NCBI GenBank assembly: GCA_001819095.1
Contig: MHLS01000053.1
Coordinates: 14,884 to 23,607 of the forward strand
DNA: 8,724 nucleotides
Direction of reading: 5' to 3'
DNA from: Candidatus Lloydbacteria bacterium RIFCSPLOWO2_02_FULL_54_12
GTDB lineage: Bacteria > Patescibacteriota > Minisyncoccia > Phycocordibacterales > UBA6899
Shown here: in pieces, positions 4,785-8,724 of the stretch
Layout: every line of letters begins with the position of its first letter
How positions within the stretch are numbered: position 1 is the first letter of the stretch
Program-made: the position numbers and the translations under genes
Notes under the pieces: model-generated
What the model was told of the DNA's origin: nothing
Databases searched by the model: none
Seen by the model: only the letters and a program-made list of their open reading frames with translations

Positions 4785-6347
4785 ATGGAACACATCGTAG
4801 AAAAACTGAAGAAACAGATCGTCGCGTTTGCACCCAAAGCGCACTCGGAGAAGGTGGGCACCGTGGTCTCGGCTGGGGACGGCATCGCCGAAGTCGAAGG
4901 TCTCGACGACGTCATGATGGCGGAAATGGTCTCTTTCGACACGAGCGAAGGTAAGCCGCTTGCCGATGCGCTAGAAGACGGCGGGGAACTTTTGGGTATG
5001 GCGCTCAACCTTGAAGAAGATACCGCCAAAGTCGTTATTTTGGGTGACGCGCAAAAAGTGCGCGAGGGGATGACGGTGAAGGCGACGGGAAACATCCTTT
5101 CTATTCCGGTCGGGAAAGAACTGATCGGCCGTGTGATCGACCCCTTGGGTGTGGCGCAGGACGGCGGGCTCCCCATAAAGACCGAAAAGCGCAATCCGAT
5201 TGAGCGCAAGGCCTATGGCGTGATTGAGCGCAAGTCCGTTTCGACCCCGCTTCACACTGGTATCAAGGCGATCGACGGCATGATCCCCATCGGCCGCGGA
5301 CAGCGCGAGCTTATCATCGGCGACCGCCAGACGGGAAAGACAGTGATCGCGATCGATACGATATTGAATCAGTTGAATGAAGCGAAAGAGAGCCGCCCGA
5401 TATGCATCTATGTCGCCATCGGGCAGAAAGATTCCAAGGTCGCGCGCATCGTGAAGCAGTTGAAGGATAAGGGCGCGATGGAGTACACGATCGTGGTCTC
5501 CGCGTCCGTCTCCGCTCCGGCGGCCCTCCAGTTCCTTGCACCATTTGCCGGTGCCGCAATCGGGGAATACTTCATGGATCAAGGGAAGGACGCACTCGTC
5601 ATCTACGACGATCTTTCTAAGCACGCTATTGCATATCGCCAGATGTCGCTTCTCATGCGCCGTCCGCCGGGTCGCGAGGCGTACCCCGGAGACATTTTCT
5701 ATCTCCACTCCCGCTTGCTCGAGCGCGCAGCGCGTCTCTCCGACAAAATGGGCGGCGGGTCGCTCACAGCACTTCCCATCATCGAAACGCAGGAAGGCGA
5801 TGTGTCGGCGTACATTCCGACCAACGTCATTTCGATTACCGACGGACAGATCTATCTCGAGTCCGACCTCTTCAATAAAGGCATTCGCCCTGGTATCAAT
5901 GTCGGCATTTCGGTCTCGCGCGTCGGCTCTTCGGCGCAGACGAAGGCGATGAAGAAAGTGGCCGGCAAACTCCGCCTCGAACTCGCGCAGTTCCGCGAAC
6001 TTGAAGCATTCGTGCAGTTCTCTTCCGACCTCGACGACGATACGAAGAAGCGCATCGAGAAAGGGAAACTCATGGTGGAAGTGTTAAAACAGGACAAGCA
6101 CGTGCCGCTCCCGTTCGAGAAACAAGTGGCCATGATTTACGTCGCCGGCGCGGACCTCTTCAACGACGCCAACAAGTCCCGCGTCGCAGAGCTTGAAGCA
6201 AAGTTCTTCGCGCTACTCGAATCACAATATCCCGAAGCACTCACGGGAATCGCCAAAACCTGCGATCTTTCTGAAGAAACGCAAGTACTCCTCAAATCCG
6301 CCGCGACTGCGCTCAAGAAAGCGAATCCGGAGTTGTTCGGAAAATAA
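4785..6347 (+). CDS. atpA: F1Fo ATP synthase subunit alpha
   Basis: Alpha is the non-catalytic nucleotide-binding subunit of the F1 hexamer and supplies the arginine finger to the catalytic beta sites. The protein has 520 residues, normal for the family. Visible parts are the N-terminal beta-barrel (about 25-95, G-T-V-V-S-A-G-D-G-I-A), the Walker A loop G-D-R-Q-T-G-K-T (179-186), the Walker B-like strand L-V-I-Y-D-D-L-S (271-278), the segment S-A-Y-I-P-T-N-V-I-S-I-T-D-G-Q (341-355), and S-V-S-R-V-G (376-381) with arginine finger Arg379. A C-terminal helical domain follows. No Shine-Dalgarno sequence precedes the ATG; the upstream heptad array ends 3 nt before it. A small membrane protein gene begins 3 nt after the stop, so that gene is probably co-transcribed and possibly translationally coupled. 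Confidence 0.99.
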   Translation: MEHIVEKLKKQIVAFAPKAHSEKVGTVVSAGDGIAEVEGLDDVMMAEMVSFDTSEGKPLADALEDGGELLGMALNLEEDTAKVVILGDAQKVREGMTVKATGNILSIPVGKELIGRVIDPLGVAQDGGLPIKTEKRNPIERKAYGVIERKSVSTPLHTGIKAIDGMIPIGRGQRELIIGDRQTGKTVIAIDTILNQLNEAKESRPICIYVAIGQKDSKVARIVKQLKDKGAMEYTIVVSASVSAPAALQFLAPFAGAAIGEYFMDQGKDALVIYDDLSKHAIAYRQMSLLMRRPPGREAYPGDIFYLHSRLLERAARLSDKMGGGSLTALPIIETQEGDVSAYIPTNVISITDGQIYLESDLFNKGIRPGINVGISVSRVGSSAQTKAMKKVAGKLRLELAQFRELEAFVQFSSDLDDDTKKRIEKGKLMVEVLKQDKHVPLPFEKQVAMIYVAGADLFNDANKSRVAELEAKFFALLESQYPEALTGIAKTCDLSEETQVLLKSAATALKKANPELFGK

Positions 6348-6350
6348 AAC

Positions 6351-6689
6351 ATGAAAAAAACTAAAGTCACATTACTTACGTTCGTCAATGCGATTGCGAT
6401 GGTGGCCACGACATTGTTGTGGCAACACAAAGCGTCGCCTGCCGGCGAATTTTGTTTATTTGGCCCCACGGATCCTTGGCCACCAGGCAGTTGCGATGTT
6501 GGGGTTGACTACTTAAACGTGCTCATTCTCACCCTGCTCTTTCTTGCGGTTGCTACCACATTTATATTTGCATTGAGAGGCAAAAAATCCATACTCTATG
6601 TGAATTTGTTATTGATTGGATTGGCGTTGGTACTATTTGTGAATGGTTTCTTGCCGTATTTTATTTATCCCGGATTCTCGCTTTTTTAA
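6351..6689 (+). CDS. Small membrane protein with a Cys pair, paralogue 1 of 3
   Basis: I do not recognise a named family. The protein has 112 residues with hydrophobic segments at about 6-24, 54-75 and 79-105. The N terminus (K-K-T-K) and the second connecting loop (R-G-K-K, 76-79) are basic, predicting N-in, with the loop 25-53 outside. That loop holds Cys35 and Cys48, a likely disulfide. Two motifs recur in the next two genes: V-T-L-L-T-F-V-N (6-13) near the N terminus and F-A-L-R-G-K-K-S-I-L-Y-V-N-L (73-86) around the inner loop. It starts 3 nt after atpA. Possible roles include an ATP synthase accessory or assembly protein, but nothing in the sequence proves this. Base composition is more AT-rich than the atp genes. 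Confidence 0.85.
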   Translation: MKKTKVTLLTFVNAIAMVATTLLWQHKASPAGEFCLFGPTDPWPPGSCDVGVDYLNVLILTLLFLAVATTFIFALRGKKSILYVNLLLIGLALVLFVNGFLPYFIYPGFSLF

Positions 6690-6710
6690 AAGTCCAAAAA
6701 CCACAATGAT

Positions 6711-7106
6711 ATGGAATTGAATTCAAAAATAGGAAATGTATTGAAAGTGATAATTCTTACAATTAATATTTTTTTAATTTTTATAATAGGAATATCTTTG
6801 TACATTGCCGCAACAACTCCTGTTATGCATATGCGAACTTGTGCGGCAATGTCCGGCCCCGAGGGAATTGGTTGCGGGAGTGCAATGGAAGAATCAATAA
6901 ATTTCGAGGCGATTATGCTTCTTGCCTTATTCGCATTCGCTCTCGTTGCAACGTACTTTTTTGTACTCTTAAATAGGAAATGGGGATTTTATATCAATTT
7001 AGTGACAGTTGTTCTCCTCGGTTACTTGCTTTTTTCTGACACACTCTTCTTTATTTGGAGAGGCTTGGATTTGCCTTTTGTATTGTGGATAAAGTATGGA
7101 ATCTGA
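6711..7106 (+). CDS. Small membrane protein with a Cys pair, paralogue 2 of 3
   Basis: No named family is recognised. The protein has 131 residues with hydrophobic segments at about 11-33, 66-86 and 91-115, plus a moderately hydrophobic tail (109-128) that is absent or shorter in the sister genes. The outer loop contains Cys44 and Cys55. V-I-I-L-T-I-N (13-19) and A-T-Y-F-F-V-L-L-N-R-K-W-G-F-Y-I-N-L (80-97) correspond to the shared motifs of paralogues 1 and 3; A-T-Y-F-F is closest to paralogue 3. The DNA is the most AT-rich of the three, with long A/T runs in the first membrane segment. It starts 21 nt after paralogue 1. A four-codon ATG frame at 6706 overlaps the start and was not chosen. 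Confidence 0.82.
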   Translation: MELNSKIGNVLKVIILTINIFLIFIIGISLYIAATTPVMHMRTCAAMSGPEGIGCGSAMEESINFEAIMLLALFAFALVATYFFVLLNRKWGFYINLVTVVLLGYLLFSDTLFFIWRGLDLPFVLWIKYGI

Positions 7107-7150
7107 GTAACCAAAGGCCCGGAGCTACCTTATGTGTTGTGGAGAGGATA

Positions 7151-7212
7151 TTAACGCGGCTCGGTCGTTAAAGTAATTGGACCCAAGAGCAACCAGTAAA
7201 TACGTAATTTAC
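7151..7212 (+). repeat. Two short inverted repeats upstream of paralogue 3
   Basis: In the 109-nt gap before paralogue 3, TTAACG (7151-7156) and CGTTAA (7166-7171) enclose 9 nt, and GTAAAT (7196-7201) and ATTTAC (7207-7212) enclose 5 nt. The second ends 3 nt before the chosen ATG at 7216. They could be operator half-sites or small RNA hairpins; they are short enough to occur by chance in AT-rich DNA. Confidence 0.35.
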
Positions 7213-7215
7213 AAC

Positions 7216-7554
7216 ATGAACATGAATTTAAATCCGAAATGGAAACATGCGATCAAGATCACCTTGCTCACCTTGGTGAATTTATACCTCGTTATTATGA
7301 CAGGGGCATTGTTGCTCAAAGTACTGAATTTGAGTGCTCTTGCGGACTATCCCTGCCTAAATGTTCAAAAAGGATGTGGGCCGCTGGGAACTTTAACCGA
7401 TGAATTTCTCGCTTATGCACCGCTTTTTATGATCACACTCGCGCTAACATACTTCTTCGCACTCAAGGATAAAAAATGGGCACTTTATGTGAACCTCACG
7501 CTAGTCGTTTTAGGCGGCATCACATTGTTTTACGTGTCGAACCTCATCCGTTAA
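7216..7554 (+). CDS. Small membrane protein with a Cys pair, paralogue 3 of 3
   Basis: No named family is recognised. From the ATG at 7216 the protein has 112 residues, the same length as paralogue 1. Hydrophobic segments lie at about 15-36, 65-83 and 89-110. The outer loop has Cys47 and Cys54. The shared motifs are clearest here: K-I-T-L-L-T-L-V-N (14-22) and T-Y-F-F-A-L-K-D-K-K-W-A-L-Y-V-N-L (78-94). The basic inner loop K-D-K-K again predicts N-in, C-out. The frame is open upstream to a TTG at 7177, but that stretch has no counterpart in the sisters and overlaps an inverted repeat. The stop codon overlaps a possible ATG of the next gene (TAATG at 7552-7556). All three genes probably arose by tandem duplication and have diverged strongly. 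Confidence 0.83.
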   Translation: MNMNLNPKWKHAIKITLLTLVNLYLVIMTGALLLKVLNLSALADYPCLNVQKGCGPLGTLTDEFLAYAPLFMITLALTYFFALKDKKWALYVNLTLVVLGGITLFYVSNLIR

Positions 7555-7592
7555 TGCCCTCTCGCAATGTCCCTCAAGTCCGCCAAAACCCC

Positions 7593-8117
7593 ATGAAACT
7601 CAAAGCAAACAATTACGCGTTTATTGACAGCCAGAATCTTAATATGGCTATCCGGGCGCAGGGGTGGAATTTAGACTGGAGACGATTTCGCACTTATTTG
7701 CGCGATAAACACGGAGTCAGCAAAGCGTATATTTTTATCGGCTTTATTGACGGTCAAGAAAACCTCTATAAATCATTACAAGAAGCAGGTTTTATCTGCA
7801 TCTTTAGGCCGACACTAAAATATAAAGATGGAACGACCAAAGGAAATTGCGATGCTGAATTGGTACTCCATACAATGATTGAGTTTCCTCATTACGACAA
7901 GGCGGTTATTGTGACGGGGGACGGGGATTTTCACTGTCTCGCAAAGTATCTTCTTGAGCAAAAGAAACTACTTTGCATTCTGATTCCCAACCGATTTAAA
8001 TTTTCTGCTTTGCTGAAGTTTGCTATTTTTCGCCCCTCTCTCCGATTCATGAACGATCTGCAAACGTTGCTTTCTTACCATAAAAAAGAAAGGCCCCATG
8101 AGGACGGAACCTCATAG
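7593..8117 (+). CDS. NYN-domain (PIN-like) putative ribonuclease
   Basis: The protein has 174 residues and is essentially a single NYN domain, a PIN-like fold that in characterised members cuts RNA using metal ions held by Asp residues. The four expected acidic positions are visible: Asp12 in F-I-D-S-Q-N-L-N (11-17 region), Asp87 in G-N-C-D-A-E-L (84-90), and Asp110 and Asp112 in V-T-G-D-G-D-F. Proteins of this size and motif order are common in CPR genomes. The ATG at 7593 is preferred because family members start just before N-N-Y-A-F-I-D. The in-frame ATG at 7554 overlaps the upstream stop and would add 13 residues. No Shine-Dalgarno sequence is seen. The last codons overlap the terminator hairpin of a minus-strand small RNA. 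The RNA target is unknown; its place inside an atp operon is unusual. Confidence 0.88.
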   Translation: MKLKANNYAFIDSQNLNMAIRAQGWNLDWRRFRTYLRDKHGVSKAYIFIGFIDGQENLYKSLQEAGFICIFRPTLKYKDGTTKGNCDAELVLHTMIEFPHYDKAVIVTGDGDFHCLAKYLLEQKKLLCILIPNRFKFSALLKFAIFRPSLRFMNDLQTLLSYHKKERPHEDGTS

Positions 8118-8144
8118 GGTAATCTTTCCCGTTGGTTGTAACAT
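8082..8144 (-). ncRNA. Putative small RNA, divergent from atpG, antisense to the NYN gene end
   Basis: A consensus promoter on the minus strand (8149-8176) predicts a start at about 8142-8144, and an intrinsic terminator ends it at about 8082, giving an RNA of roughly 60 nt. The 3' part pairs over 10 bp (8110-8119 with 8094-8103, loop 8104-8109), followed by CCTTTC and six Ts. One stem pair is G-U in this RNA but A-C if read from the plus strand, so the fold favours the minus strand. The 8082-8117 part is antisense to the last codons of the NYN gene; the rest lies in the leader of atpG. No known RNA family is recognised. It could regulate the NYN mRNA or act elsewhere. Confidence 0.65.
8094..8119 (-). 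terminator. Intrinsic terminator of the minus-strand small RNA
   Basis: The stem arms are 8110-8119 and 8094-8103, giving 10 consecutive pairs on the minus strand (one G-U) around a 6-nt loop. Downstream on that strand come CCTTTC and TTTTTT (8082-8087). On the plus strand no T tract follows the hairpin, so it should not stop transcription into atpG. Confidence 0.75.
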
Positions 8145-8148
8145 GTCC

Positions 8149-8176
8149 ATTATAGCAACACTTCATTTTGTGTCAA
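8149..8176 (-). promoter_or_regulatory. Consensus sigma-70 promoter on the minus strand
   Basis: TTGACA (8171-8176) and TATAAT (8149-8154) both match consensus at six of six, with a 16-nt spacer that ends in TGC, forming an extended -10 (TGnTATAAT). It is the best promoter seen in the window. It lies directly upstream of atpG but points away from it. The -35 box ends one base before the atpG ATG at 8178, so polymerase bound here could compete with transcripts or initiation reading into atpG. Confidence 0.82.
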
Positions 8177-8177
8177 T

Positions 8178-8724
8178 ATGTCGTTAAAATCTGTTAAAAA
8201 CAAGATAAAATCTATAGACAAGACTCGGCAGGTAACGAAAGCCATGGAGGCGGTTTCGGCTGTGAAGATGCGCAAATCCCAACAGAACGCCATTGGCATC
8301 CGTCCTTACGCGCTTTCCGCGCTCAAGATCCTCCGGAGTATTTCCGGCTCGATCGAGGCGGCCAACCATCCGCTCACGAAAGCGCGGAAAGTGGAGAAAA
8401 CGCTGATCGTACTCGTTTCCGCCGACAAGGGCCTTGCGGGCAGTTACGGTGCCGCGCTCTTGAAGGGTGCTTACCGTTTCATAGAAGAGAAGGGGCTGAC
8501 GAAAGAGAACACGGCCCTTATTGCCATTGGAAAGCGCGGATACGAACATTTTGCAAAGCGCGGCTGGACGATTGTTAATAATTTCGAACGATGGAGCGAT
8601 CAGGTTTCATTCGACACGGTGCGGCCGCTTGCCGAGGAGATCAAGTCCCTTTACATGGATGGAACGTACGACGAGATTCTCATCGTGTACACGAATTTTA
8701 TTTCAACACTGAAACAAGTAGTCT
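8178..8724 (+). CDS. atpG: F1Fo ATP synthase subunit gamma, 3'-truncated by the window edge
   Basis: Gamma is the central rotating shaft that couples c-ring rotation to the catalytic sites. About 182 residues are visible and the frame stays open to the end of the window (full length is usually about 290-320). The N-terminal helix S-L-K-S-V-K-N-K-I-K-S-I-D (2-14) with T-R-Q-V-T-K-A-M-E-A-V-S-A-V-K-M (16-31) is the classic coiled-coil start of gamma. L-V-S-A-D-K-G-L-A-G-S-Y-G (about 79-91) matches the family motif S-D-R-G-L-C-G, and V-Y-T-N-F-I-S-T-L-K-Q near the end matches Y-N-x-F-x-N-x-x-x-Q. No Shine-Dalgarno sequence precedes the ATG. Four extra genes and a minus-strand promoter separate it from atpA, which it usually follows directly. 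Confidence 0.97.
   Translation, partial: MSLKSVKNKIKSIDKTRQVTKAMEAVSAVKMRKSQQNAIGIRPYALSALKILRSISGSIEAANHPLTKARKVEKTLIVLVSADKGLAGSYGAALLKGAYRFIEEKGLTKENTALIAIGKRGYEHFAKRGWTIVNNFERWSDQVSFDTVRPLAEEIKSLYMDGTYDEILIVYTNFISTLKQVV

Noticed and set aside
4971..5708. 245-codon open frame antisense to atpA
   Set aside because: It lies wholly opposite the strongly conserved atpA gene and its translation shows only the Arg/His-rich composition typical of antisense frames in GC-rich genes.
7476..7592. Upstream extension of the NYN gene into paralogue 3
   Set aside because: Family similarity begins just after 7593. The ATG at 7554 (TAATG overlap) remains a weaker alternative start; the part before it is read in the wrong frame of paralogue 3.
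7746..7772. TTGACG followed by TATAAA inside the NYN gene
   Set aside because: The spacing is about 14 nt, too short for a sigma-70 promoter, and it lies within conserved coding sequence.
8084..8130. Terminator for the NYN gene on the plus strand
   Set aside because: No T tract follows the hairpin on the plus strand, and one stem pair is A-C there. The U tract lies on the minus-strand side.

Overview
The window looks like a piece of a Candidate Phyla Radiation (Patescibacteria, probably Parcubacteria-like) chromosome. This rests on the compact layout, the very short ATP synthase delta subunit, the ATP synthase genes lacking Shine-Dalgarno sequences, and an NYN-domain protein of the kind common in these genomes. 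The lineage is an inference. TGA is used as a stop (for example at 7104-7106), so the recoded genetic code 25 of some CPR groups does not apply.

Layout. (1) 3-1001, plus strand: the 3' part of S-adenosylhomocysteinase (ahcY), then a hairpin terminator that can serve both strands. (2) 1056-2463, minus strand: two genes facing ahcY. The first is a lipoprotein with a metzincin-spaced zinc motif; the second is a small beta-carbonic-anhydrase-like protein with its own promoter and terminator. (3) 2579-6347, plus strand: the F1Fo ATP synthase genes atpB, atpE, atpF, atpH and atpA. (4) 6351-7554: three adjacent small membrane proteins that are paralogues of each other (one Cys pair each, about three membrane segments), visibly more AT-rich than the atp genes. 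(5) 7593-8117: an NYN-domain putative nuclease. (6) 8178 to the end: the start of atpG (gamma). Blocks 4 and 5 are an insertion of about 1.8 kb between atpA and atpG.

The gaps between the atp genes are structured. B-E and F-H each carry a copy of one long hairpin built on the 13-mer AAGGTCCGACCTT. E-F and H-A each carry a tandem array of 7-nt units that reverses orientation halfway and so can fold back on itself. The two element types therefore alternate along the operon.

The strongest hidden signal is between the NYN gene and atpG. On the minus strand there is a consensus promoter (TTGACA, 16 nt, TGC-TATAAT). A GC-rich hairpin followed by a U tract lies about 60 nt downstream. Together they define a probable small RNA gene, divergent from atpG and antisense to the 3' end of the NYN gene.

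Functionally the window combines methyl-cycle housekeeping (AhcY), possible CO2/bicarbonate or other zinc chemistry, an outward-facing putative protease, and energy conversion. The three membrane proteins start 3 nt after atpA and are probably co-transcribed with ATP synthase. Their function is unknown.
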